The position numbers and the translations under genes are program-made. DNA of 6,294 bases from an uncultured Bacilli bacterium (GTDB lineage Bacteria; Bacillota_I; Bacilli_A; RFN20; CAG-288). The notes under the pieces are model-generated. The model worked only from the letters and a program-made list of their open reading frames with translations, had not been told where the DNA came from and did no database searches. Positions 1-6,294 of the stretch are shown piece by piece; the stretch's first letter is position 1, and every line of letters starts with the position of its first letter. The DNA lies in assembly GCA_934700375.1 (NCBI GenBank), contig CAKUXT010000121.1, positions 1 through 6,294 of the forward strand, in the 5' to 3' direction.

Positions 1-1
1 G

Positions 2-1861
2 TATATCGGTTCCACATCCACTTTAGGCCTTCACCATCTCGTATGGGAAATCGTCGACAACGCTGTCGATGAGGCCAATGAAGGATATGGCAAAAATATT
101 TATGTTACCATCCACGCCGATGGTTCTTTGGAGGTTGAAGATCAAGGAAGAGGTGTTCCTTACGACTACAATGCCAAAGAGAAGATGAATGGTTTCCAGA
201 TCGTTTATCAGACGCTTCACGGTGGCGGAAAATTCGATGAGTCCAACTACAAGAGCGCAGGCGGCCTTCACGGTGTCGGCGCCTCTGTCACCAACGCCCT
301 TTCCAAGTGGATGGAAGTCCACTCCTACCGCGATGGTGTCGATCACTTCGCTCGCTTTGAAAAGGGCGGAAGTAAGTTTTCCGGCATCAAGGAATTAGGA
401 AAGACAACCAAGAAGGGAACGAATGTCCGCTTCTATCCTGACGATACGATCTTTGAAGACATCACCTTCAACTATGACCGCATCGCCAACCATCTCGATG
501 ACCAGGCCTGCCTTACTAAAGGTGTCGTCTTCCATCTCAAAGATGAGCGCACCGATAGAGAGAATACGTTCTACTACGAGAACGGTCTTGTCGAATACTA
601 CAACAGACATATCTTCCAGAAGACTCCTTTGACGCAGCCGATGCACTTTGAAGGCGTCGAAGGCGGAATCAAAGTCGAAGTCGTCTTTGGATTCCTCAAG
701 GATTCCTACGATGAGAAGATCATCGCATTTGCAAACGGCGTCAGAACAGGAGACGGCGGCTATCATGTCACAGGTCTTAAGAAAGCCATCACAAGCTGCT
801 ACAATCAGTTCGGCATCAACAATTCCATGTTCAAATCCTCTGCTCCTCTTGACGGCGATTGCTTAAGAGAGGGACTTGTCGCTGTCCTTTCTGTCTGGGT
901 TCCTGAGCATCTCCTTCAGTTCGAAGGTCAGACAAAAGGCAAATTAGGCACAAAAGAGGCTCTTAACGCCACGGATTCTGTCATTGAGAACAAACTCTCC
1001 TACTATCTTGTCGAGAACAAGGCTGAGGCAGAAGCGGTCGTCAAAAAGACCATGAACGAAATGAGAGCAAGAGATAAGGCCGAAGCGGAAAGAAAGAAGG
1101 AGAGAGAACTTCTCAAAGGCAAGACTGCCGAATATGAGATCTCCAACAAACTCACTCCCTGCTCAAGCAAAGAATATCTCAAGAACGAGCTTTTCATCGT
1201 CGAAGGCGATTCTGCAGGCGGCTCTGCCAAGAAGGGAAGAGACCCGAAGCACCAGGCCATCCTTCCTTTGAGAGGAAAGCCGAAGAATACAACAGAGATC
1301 GAGGATGCAAAGGCCCTGTTAGGCAACAGAGAAATCTCCACCATGATCTACACCATCGGTGCAGGTTACGGAAAGGAATTCAAAATCCGCGACATCCATT
1401 ACGGCAAGGTCATTATCATGACCGATGCCGATGATGACGGAAGCCATATTCAGTCGCTCCTTCTCACCTTCTTCTACAACCATATGAAGCCGCTGATCGA
1501 AAACGGCAACTTATATATCGCATGTCCTCCTTTGTACCGCGTCTATAACAGCAAGAAAGAGATCTACTGCTATGATGATACAGAACTTGAGGAAGCAAAG
1601 AAGAACATCGGAAGCAGCTATCGCGTCAACCGTTACAAGGGACTTGGCGAAATGGATTATTCCCAGCTCTCTTCCACAACGATGAATCCCGAACACAGAA
1701 AGCTTCTCAAGGTCTGTCTGAAAGATGACGATGATACCGGAGACAAGGTTTCTCTGTTCTTAGGAAAAGATGCCGACAGACGTAAGGAATGGATCAACAA
1801 CAACATCGATTTCACTGTTGTCGATACATTCACCAATGAGGTGATGAAGAATGAAAAGTAA
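2..1861 (+). CDS. parE: DNA topoisomerase IV subunit B (ParE), 5'-truncated by window edge
   Basis: This is the ATPase/TOPRIM subunit of topoisomerase IV, which with ParC unlinks daughter chromosomes in an ATP-driven type IIA reaction. The frame is open from base 2, giving 619 codons plus TAA; the start lies upstream and roughly 30 residues are probably missing. The GHKL ATPase comes first: YIGST at base 2, WEIVDNAVDEA with the general-base Glu at 47-49 and Mg-binding Asn at 59-61, then DQGRGVP with Asp at 140-142. GGLHGVGASV (about 261-290) is the ATP lid. A transducer segment follows, with QTKGKLGT near 932-955. The TOPRIM domain has EGDSAGG (Glu 1202-1204) and TDADDDGSH (1421-1447), then RYKGLGEM near 1633-1656. 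I prefer ParE over GyrB because of the DGSHIQ form (GyrB usually has HIR), the QTKxKLGT segment and the parC gene directly downstream. Oddities are DADDDG for the usual DADxDG and an unusual RGKPKN segment. Confidence 0.95.
   Translation, partial: YIGSTSTLGLHHLVWEIVDNAVDEANEGYGKNIYVTIHADGSLEVEDQGRGVPYDYNAKEKMNGFQIVYQTLHGGGKFDESNYKSAGGLHGVGASVTNALSKWMEVHSYRDGVDHFARFEKGGSKFSGIKELGKTTKKGTNVRFYPDDTIFEDITFNYDRIANHLDDQACLTKGVVFHLKDERTDRENTFYYENGLVEYYNRHIFQKTPLTQPMHFEGVEGGIKVEVVFGFLKDSYDEKIIAFANGVRTGDGGYHVTGLKKAITSCYNQFGINNSMFKSSAPLDGDCLREGLVAVLSVWVPEHLLQFEGQTKGKLGTKEALNATDSVIENKLSYYLVENKAEAEAVVKKTMNEMRARDKAEAERKKERELLKGKTAEYEISNKLTPCSSKEYLKNELFIVEGDSAGGSAKKGRDPKHQAILPLRGKPKNTTEIEDAKALLGNREISTMIYTIGAGYGKEFKIRDIHYGKVIIMTDADDDGSHIQSLLLTFFYNHMKPLIENGNLYIACPPLYRVYNSKKEIYCYDDTELEEAKKNIGSSYRVNRYKGLGEMDYSQLSSTTMNPEHRKLLKVCLKDDDDTGDKVSLFLGKDADRRKEWINNNIDFTVVDTFTNEVMKNEK
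1838..1844 (+). promoter_or_regulatory. Shine-Dalgarno of parC inside the end of parE
   Basis: GAGGTGA lies six bases before the parC ATG at 1851 and inside the parE reading frame. It supports 1851 as the start over the next in-frame ATG at 1884, which has no such sequence. The site and the 11-base gene overlap suggest coupled translation, which would help balance ParE and ParC production. Confidence 0.7.
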
Positions 1862-4457
1862 GAAAAACAACACGCCCATCGTGATGGAAAACATCGTCGA
1901 CAGCGACATGAGCGATGTTCTGATCGGTGCCTTCAACCGCTACGCGAAAGAAGTCATCACAGACCGCGCCATTCCTGATGCAAGAGATGGTCTTAAACCT
2001 GTTCAGAGACGTATCATCTTCGATATGTTCGACAAGGGCTATCTCAACTCCAAACCCACCATCAAATGCGCTACCATCGTCGGTAATGTCATGGGACATT
2101 TCCATCCGCATGGCGACGCTTCTATTTACGACGCCTTAGTCCATCTCTCCCAGAGCTGGAAGATGGAAGCACCGCTTGTCACCTTCCAAGGAAACAACGG
2201 TTCTTTGGATGATGATCCGGCTGCTGCATCCCGTTATACCGAAGCCAAATTATCCCAGCTGAGCGAATATCTCTGCATGGATCTGGACAAGAATACGGTC
2301 AAGATGGTTCCGACCTTCGATGATAAGGCCTTGGAACCGACTGTCCTTCCTGCAAGATTCCCGAACCTTCTTGTCAATGGTACAAGCGGTATCGCAGTCG
2401 GTAGCACGACCTATATTCCTCCTCACAATCTCTCTGAAGTCATCGATGCCTGCATCTATCGTATCGGCCATAAGAAAGTCTCTGTCTCCGATTTATTGGA
2501 ACGCATTCCTGGACCTGATTTCCCCACTGGGGGCGTGATCGATGACAAGGAAGCAATCCGCTCTTTATATGAGACCGGAAACGGCAATTTCTATCTTTAT
2601 TGCAGAACGCATATCGATGAAGGAGAAAATGCCATCGTCATCACTGAAATCCCTTATGGCATGGTCAAAAACGACTTCGTTTCGACCCTTGTCAAGAGAA
2701 AGGATACCGATCACCTTGACAACATCAGCGAAATCATCGATGAATCCGCCAAGGATGATGTCAATATCGTCATCAAGATCAAAGAGGGCGCAGATCCTAA
2801 TGATATCCTCACCTATCTGCAGTCCAAAGGCGCTTTAAGAACGACAATCAGCTGCAATTTCTTAGCTATCGACCATGGTCATCCTAGAAAGATGCCGCTT
2901 CTCGATCTGATCGATTCTTTCATCAACCACCAGAGAGAAGTCTCCACTAAAGCCTATCAGTACGATTTGAAGACCTGCAAGGACAGACTTGAAATCGTCT
3001 CCGGCTATATGAAGGCCTACTCCATCCTCAATGAGATCATCGACAAGATCAGAAAGTGCTCTGGAAAAGAGGGTGTCAAGCAGATGTTGAAGAACGATTA
3101 CGGCTTTACGGAAAGACAGGCTGAAGCCATTTCCATGATGCCTTTGTATCGTTTGAGCAACACCGATATCGTCGCGCTCAGAAACGAAGAGAATCAGCTC
3201 AGCAACGTTGAGATTCCCGCAATCGAAGCGGTTCTCAACAACCCTGATAAGCTCGATAAGACCATCGTCGATATCTTAAAGGAAGTCAGAATGAAGTTCG
3301 CTGTCAGAAGAAAGACAGAAATCCTCGATACCAAGCAGTCCTTTGAGGCTGTCGATCAGACAAAGCTCATCGCCAAAGAAGATGTCTATGTCTGTGTCAC
3401 AAATGACGGCTATGCCAAGAGAACAAGCGTCAAATCCTATCAGGCATCCTTGAAGAATGTCTCTGAAAACGATCCTTACAATCTTCCGAAGATGAAGCCT
3501 GGAGACAGACTTGTCTATGACGGATTATGCGATACCCATCAGGCTTTGATGCTCTTCACAAACACCGGAAACTACGCCTATGTTCCTATCCACCTTCTCA
3601 CTGATATCAAGTGGAAAGAGGAAGGAAAGCACCTGAATAACCTCATCGCCTTAAAGGCCGAAGAGCGCATTGTCAAAGTCTTCCGCATCGATGAATTCAA
3701 GGAAGGCTTATATGTCGTCATGCTCACAAAAGAGAACAAGATCAAGAGAACTCCTCTTGTCGATTTCACCCAGTCTGCACTGACGAAACGTCCTTTAAGA
3801 GCCTGCAAGATCGCCAGTAAGGACGATGCCCTTGTCGATGTCTGCATCACAAGTGGCAACAGCGATGTCATCGTCTGCGATTCCTTAGGCCGCGTCAGCA
3901 GATTCAATGAAGCGGATATCCCTGTTGTTTCAACAGCTGCCATGGGTGTAAAAGCCATCTCTTCCGGCATTGAAAATGCACCGCTTGTCTCACTTGTCTC
4001 CCTGAACAGCAAAGAAGCTTCTCTGCTTCTTCTTATCGGTGACAGAAGAGCGGCAAGACTTATCCGTTCTCAGGAGATTGAAAGCTCTGAAAGACTCTCC
4101 TTCAAGACCAATCTCATTAAGATTCTGAAGAAGAATCCTTGGACTGTCGTTACCCTGCAGAAGGTAAGCCGCAACAAAGACGAGAGAAATCCGATCTCTG
4201 TTACGACGCTCGACTCTTCCTTTGCCGTCAATATCGATGCCCTGACACCGAATTCACCGAACTCCGAACTGAGAGAGAACTTAGATAAATTGGGAAAATC
4301 CCTCGTTCTTGGATTCAATGATTTCGGAAGCGTCATCGATGAGAATACGTTAGTCGAAGAACCTTCCGTCCAGAAGGTCAAAAAGGTGAGCGCAAAGCCC
4401 GATAAGGCCGAAACGCAGCTCTCCTTGTTCGACTTATTCGAACGCAACAAAAAATAA
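1851..4457 (+). CDS. parC: DNA topoisomerase IV subunit A (ParC), with C-terminal clamp-binding-like tail
   Basis: ParC is the DNA breakage-reunion subunit of topoisomerase IV and works as a heterotetramer with ParE. The protein is 868 residues, complete, slightly longer than typical Firmicutes ParC. The winged-helix/tower region (about 30-490) contains RAIPDARDGLKPVQRR (39-54), HPHGD (85-89) and the active-site Tyr129 in SRYTEAK. TSGIAVG (178-184) carries the DNA-intercalating Ile181. The stretch LYRLSNTDI (432-440) is ParC-type; GyrA differs here. A beta-pinwheel C-terminal domain starts near 505 with repeats such as DGYAKRTS and LGRVSRF, and I see no GyrA box (QRRGGKG), which fits topoisomerase IV rather than gyrase. 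Residue 90, normally Ser in the quinolone-contact position, is Ala. After the pinwheel a Lys-rich, probably flexible tail (about 838-868) ends with QLSLF (856-860) then DLFERNKK. The start at 1851 has a good Shine-Dalgarno sequence and overlaps the parE stop, so the two are co-translated. Confidence 0.96.
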   Translation: MKSKKNNTPIVMENIVDSDMSDVLIGAFNRYAKEVITDRAIPDARDGLKPVQRRIIFDMFDKGYLNSKPTIKCATIVGNVMGHFHPHGDASIYDALVHLSQSWKMEAPLVTFQGNNGSLDDDPAAASRYTEAKLSQLSEYLCMDLDKNTVKMVPTFDDKALEPTVLPARFPNLLVNGTSGIAVGSTTYIPPHNLSEVIDACIYRIGHKKVSVSDLLERIPGPDFPTGGVIDDKEAIRSLYETGNGNFYLYCRTHIDEGENAIVITEIPYGMVKNDFVSTLVKRKDTDHLDNISEIIDESAKDDVNIVIKIKEGADPNDILTYLQSKGALRTTISCNFLAIDHGHPRKMPLLDLIDSFINHQREVSTKAYQYDLKTCKDRLEIVSGYMKAYSILNEIIDKIRKCSGKEGVKQMLKNDYGFTERQAEAISMMPLYRLSNTDIVALRNEENQLSNVEIPAIEAVLNNPDKLDKTIVDILKEVRMKFAVRRKTEILDTKQSFEAVDQTKLIAKEDVYVCVTNDGYAKRTSVKSYQASLKNVSENDPYNLPKMKPGDRLVYDGLCDTHQALMLFTNTGNYAYVPIHLLTDIKWKEEGKHLNNLIALKAEERIVKVFRIDEFKEGLYVVMLTKENKIKRTPLVDFTQSALTKRPLRACKIASKDDALVDVCITSGNSDVIVCDSLGRVSRFNEADIPVVSTAAMGVKAISSGIENAPLVSLVSLNSKEASLLLLIGDRRAARLIRSQEIESSERLSFKTNLIKILKKNPWTVVTLQKVSRNKDERNPISVTTLDSSFAVNIDALTPNSPNSELRENLDKLGKSLVLGFNDFGSVIDENTLVEEPSVQKVKKVSAKPDKAETQLSLFDLFERNKK

Positions 4458-4475
4458 ATCAGATTAACTAGCCAA

Positions 4476-4496
4476 TCTATCATCACAACTGATAGA
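4476..4496 (+). repeat. short inverted repeat between parC and yqeH
   Basis: TCTATCA (4476-4482) and TGATAGA (4490-4496) are exact reverse complements around a 7-base loop. The stem is AT-rich and is followed by ATAGAATCATAG rather than a T-run, so it is a poor intrinsic terminator. It may be a weak RNA hairpin or a small operator-like palindrome overlapping the candidate -10 element of yqeH. A chance inverted repeat is quite possible. Confidence 0.4.
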
Positions 4497-4498
4497 AT
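4490..4498 (+). promoter_or_regulatory. candidate extended -10 promoter for yqeH
   Basis: TGATAGAAT matches the extended -10 pattern TGnTATAAT with one mismatch and lies in the only non-coding gap of the window. No good -35 hexamer is found at 16-18 bases upstream; TTAACT at 4464-4469 is too far. A transcript starting near 4505 would have a very short leader carrying the Shine-Dalgarno sequence. The alternative is that yqeH is read through from parC, with 65 bases of plain spacer. Confidence 0.25.
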
Positions 4499-4507
4499 AG
4501 AATCATA

Positions 4508-4515
4508 GAAAGGAG
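4508..4515 (+). promoter_or_regulatory. strong Shine-Dalgarno of yqeH
   Basis: GAAAGGAG ends seven bases before the ATG at 4523, close to an ideal ribosome binding site. It fixes the yqeH start, and with it an N-terminus that reaches about 15 residues further than my recollection of Bacillus YqeH before the first zinc-finger Cys. Confidence 0.8.
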
Positions 4516-4522
4516 AATTACC

Positions 4523-5680
4523 ATGTTTTTCCACAAGACCAAAGCCAGCGGTGTGACCGCAGAAATCCGTGTCAGAAGATGTTATGGATGCGGAGCCATC
4601 CTTCAGGATCAGGATCCTGATGAAGTCGGATATATTCCCAAAGAGAAATTCGAATCCGGAGATGAGAACCTCTGCGAGCGCTGCTATAAGCTTCGCCACT
4701 ACTCCAAATACAAGGCCAGCGGCGATTTCACCATCGATTATGTGACGATCCTTTCTCACGCCAAAGAAGAAGGAGCACTCGTCTGCTATGTCTTGAACGC
4801 TTTCTCCTTGGAGGGAAGCTTCCTCAACGGCATCAGCAAGTTCCTGCCGGAACGTTTCTTAGTCATCGTCAACAAGAGAGACCTTCTTCCTAAAGACTAT
4901 TCCGACGAATACATCGTCGACAAAGTCAAAGACAAGCTTGCAAAGGACGGTGTCCATCCGCTTGATATCATCATCACATCCAGCGGCAGCCCGAGAAACA
5001 ATATCGACACCCTTGTCACTTTGATCGATAAGAACAGAAACGGCAAGAGCGTCTACTTTGTCGGCGCCTATCAGGTCGGAAAATCCTCTCTTATCAACTG
5101 CATCCTGATGGGTTATTCCAACTCCACTGAGAAGATGATCACAACCTCTCCCTATCCTGGAACAACGCTTGACGTCATCTCTATTCCGCTTGACGACAAT
5201 TCCTTCCTTTATGACACTCCTGGCATCTACAACTCCTCTTCCATCATCTCCTTTGTCGAGCCTGAGATTGTCAAATACGTCCTTCCTAGAAGCCAGGTGA
5301 GAACCGAGAGCTATCCTTGCAAAGAGGGACAGTCCTTCCTTCTTTCCAACCTTGCCAGAATCGATTTTGACAAGGGAGACAAGACCACATTCACCTTCTA
5401 TAAGTCCAATGATCTCACCAACCAGAGATGCAAGATCAATAAGGCGGATGACCTTTTCAACAGCATCTCCAACAATGTCAATTCCGAAACGAGATGCAGA
5501 AAAATCACCTCGATTTCTTCCATGAAGAAAGTCACACTCAAAGCTGAGGGTGAAGGAACTGGAAGACTTGTCATCAACGGCCTTGGATTTGTCGAATTCA
5601 TCCAGAAAGGACAAGAGATCACCGTCTATGTTCCTAGCCCTGTCGAAGTCTCTTTGCAGAGCACGGCGATCAGCAAATAA
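4523..5680 (+). CDS. yqeH: ribosome biogenesis GTPase YqeH, circularly permuted, zinc-finger type
   Basis: YqeH-family GTPases act in the cytoplasm in assembly of the 30S ribosomal subunit. The protein is 385 residues, near the family size. A treble-clef zinc finger comes first: Cys20/Cys23 (CYGC) and Cys51/Cys54 (CERC), with LRHYSKY after it. The GTPase motifs run in permuted order: G4 NKRD (117-120), G5-like TSSGSP (152-157), G1 GAYQVGKS (181-188), G2 in YPGTT (211-215) and G3 DTPG (231-234). Ile235 follows G3 where Ras has catalytic Gln, as in hydrophobic-substituted (HAS) GTPases. The C-terminal part (about 250-385) matches the YqeH C-terminal domain and has the GLGFVEF segment near 353-359. 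Two oddities: P-loop Gln184 stands where the family normally has Asn, and VLNAFSLEGS (90-99) differs from the usual VVDIFDFNGS-like segment by loss of its first Asp. The start is set by a strong Shine-Dalgarno sequence; the stop overlaps the next start. Confidence 0.93.
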   Translation: MFFHKTKASGVTAEIRVRRCYGCGAILQDQDPDEVGYIPKEKFESGDENLCERCYKLRHYSKYKASGDFTIDYVTILSHAKEEGALVCYVLNAFSLEGSFLNGISKFLPERFLVIVNKRDLLPKDYSDEYIVDKVKDKLAKDGVHPLDIIITSSGSPRNNIDTLVTLIDKNRNGKSVYFVGAYQVGKSSLINCILMGYSNSTEKMITTSPYPGTTLDVISIPLDDNSFLYDTPGIYNSSSIISFVEPEIVKYVLPRSQVRTESYPCKEGQSFLLSNLARIDFDKGDKTTFTFYKSNDLTNQRCKINKADDLFNSISNNVNSETRCRKITSISSMKKVTLKAEGEGTGRLVINGLGFVEFIQKGQEITVYVPSPVEVSLQSTAISK

Positions 5681-6294
5681 TGTCTAAGATCTATTATCTT
5701 TCTTCCTTTGATCCGATTGTGAACAGTGACTTCGCATTCATCGAAGATCCCTGTCTCTATTTTCCTGTTCTTGAAAGGAAATCGGAATTCATTTTCCTTC
5801 CCTTCGGCAAGGAAAACAATCTTTCTGTTCGAAAAGAAATGATAAGGTCAGTCTATCCTAATGCCGCCTTCGCTTCTCCGCTTGAGACAGAAGAGGAATT
5901 TCTCTCTCTTGTCAAAGCGCTGAAAGCAAATGAGTATATCGTTTTGGAAGAAACGCTTCTCAAACAGCTGATCGGCGAGAATATCAACGGCTTTCTATCT
6001 ATCAACAAGAACATACTTGTTCTGAAAGAAATCCGCGTGGAACATCCATCCTACTGCAGAATGCGGTATTTAGGCAAAGATGAAAGAAACTATACGGTCT
6101 CAGGAAGCTATTTATGGGCGCGTAAACCCGTCCTGGACGTTTTCTCTGAGAAGGGAATGTATTTTATGGCAGACGTGAAAGAGAGAGTCTCTACGCACCG
6201 TTTCCTGCATTCCTTATCCGTTGCAAAGACCGCATATACGATCGCCGAGAATAATTCCCTTGATCCGATCCTCTGTTATCATGCTGGTCTTCTT
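5680..6294 (+). CDS. NadD-like (degenerate) / YqeK HD-domain fusion, 3'-truncated by window edge
   Basis: The frame is open from ATG 5680 to the window end, giving 205 residues. The start shares one base with the yqeH stop (TAATG), and no clear Shine-Dalgarno sequence precedes it, so translation is probably coupled to yqeH. Residues 1 to about 165 look like a NadD-type nucleotidyltransferase: SSFDPIVNSDF (8-18) aligns with GGTFDPIHNGHL at the NadD N-terminus, and YTVSGSYLWAR (138-148) sits where NadD has its ISSTxIR motif. Both HxGH histidines are absent (Val14, Asp17), so adenylyl transfer to nicotinate mononucleotide is doubtful. From about 168 a YqeK-like HD domain begins: THRFLHSLSVAKTA with the probable first metal ligand His177, then AGLL at the very edge, where YqeK continues with HD. 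YqeK proteins hydrolyse Ap4A to ADP. NadD-YqeK fusions are, as I recall, known in Mollicutes. The family assignment of the first domain rests on short motifs and gene order; the YqeK part is firmer. Confidence 0.75.
   Translation, partial: MSKIYYLSSFDPIVNSDFAFIEDPCLYFPVLERKSEFIFLPFGKENNLSVRKEMIRSVYPNAAFASPLETEEEFLSLVKALKANEYIVLEETLLKQLIGENINGFLSINKNILVLKEIRVEHPSYCRMRYLGKDERNYTVSGSYLWARKPVLDVFSEKGMYFMADVKERVSTHRFLHSLSVAKTAYTIAENNSLDPILCYHAGLL

Noticed and set aside
128..130. TTG at 128 as the start of the parE product
   Set aside because: Conserved ParE sequence (YIGST, WEIVDN) is readable in the same frame from base 2, so the real start lies upstream of the window and this codon is an internal Leu.
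3578..4012. 144-codon minus-strand frame inside parC, with other short antisense frames at 23-346, 395-766, 1003-1344 and 1830-2111
   Set aside because: All lie opposite conserved ParE or ParC domains and have no independent support.
2..4457. The pair as gyrB-gyrA (DNA gyrase)
   Set aside because: The A subunit lacks a GyrA box and has LYRLSNTDI; the B subunit has DGSHIQ and the QTKxKLGT segment; these point to topoisomerase IV.
4476..4498. Rho-independent terminator after parC
   Set aside because: The stem is only 7 bp and AT-rich, and no T-tract follows it.
4070..4759. 229-codon open frame on the minus strand spanning the parC/yqeH junction
   Set aside because: It overlaps conserved coding sequence of both genes and shows no family motif; it is most likely a shadow frame.
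4859..5614. 251-codon open frame on the minus strand opposite yqeH
   Set aside because: It is fully antisense to a well-supported GTPase gene, shows no recognisable motif, and is explained by codon bias of the plus-strand gene leaving antisense frames open.
1..6294. tRNA/rRNA genes, CRISPR arrays, insertion sequences or integration sites
   Set aside because: The window is nearly all conserved coding sequence, and I saw no regular repeats, transposase motifs or RNA gene signatures.

Overview
The window reads as a stretch of bacterial chromosome from a low-to-mid GC Firmicutes relative. My best guess is a member of the Erysipelotrichia/Bacilli-Mollicutes side. The supporting evidence is a Gram-positive-type topoisomerase IV pair (ParE/ParC), a YqeH GTPase, and a NadD-like/YqeK gene directly after yqeH. 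In Bacillus, yqeH, nadD and yqeK also lie in one cluster. Trp is read from TGG, no internal TGA interrupts the genes and all three visible stops are TAA, so the standard code applies and a code-4 mycoplasma is unlikely. The lineage is inferred from gene content and was not checked by any search.

Layout, all on the + strand and almost gap-free. (1) Positions 2-1861 hold the 3' part of parE (topoisomerase IV subunit B), lacking only its first few dozen residues. (2) Positions 1851-4457 hold complete parC (subunit A), overlapping parE by 11 bases. (3) Positions 4458-4522 are the only real intergenic gap (65 bases), with a short AT-rich hairpin, a possible extended -10 promoter and a strong Shine-Dalgarno sequence. 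(4) Positions 4523-5680 hold complete yqeH, a circularly permuted zinc-finger GTPase of 30S ribosome assembly. (5) Positions 5680-6294 hold the 5' part of a gene coupled to yqeH by a TAATG stop/start overlap. It encodes a degenerate NadD-like nucleotidyltransferase domain followed by the start of a YqeK-type HD hydrolase domain, and it runs off the window.

Together the genes join chromosome decatenation (ParE2ParC2) with a ribosome-assembly and nucleotide-metabolism block. No mobile element, CRISPR array, RNA gene or defence system is visible, and I found no wholly new system. The points worth a second look are inside familiar proteins: a perfect beta-clamp-binding pentapeptide (QLSLF) near the C-terminus of ParC; Ala instead of Ser at the main quinolone-contact position of ParC; a NadD-like domain that has lost its catalytic HxGH histidines yet stays fused to YqeK; and a Gln in place of the usual P-loop Asn in YqeH.
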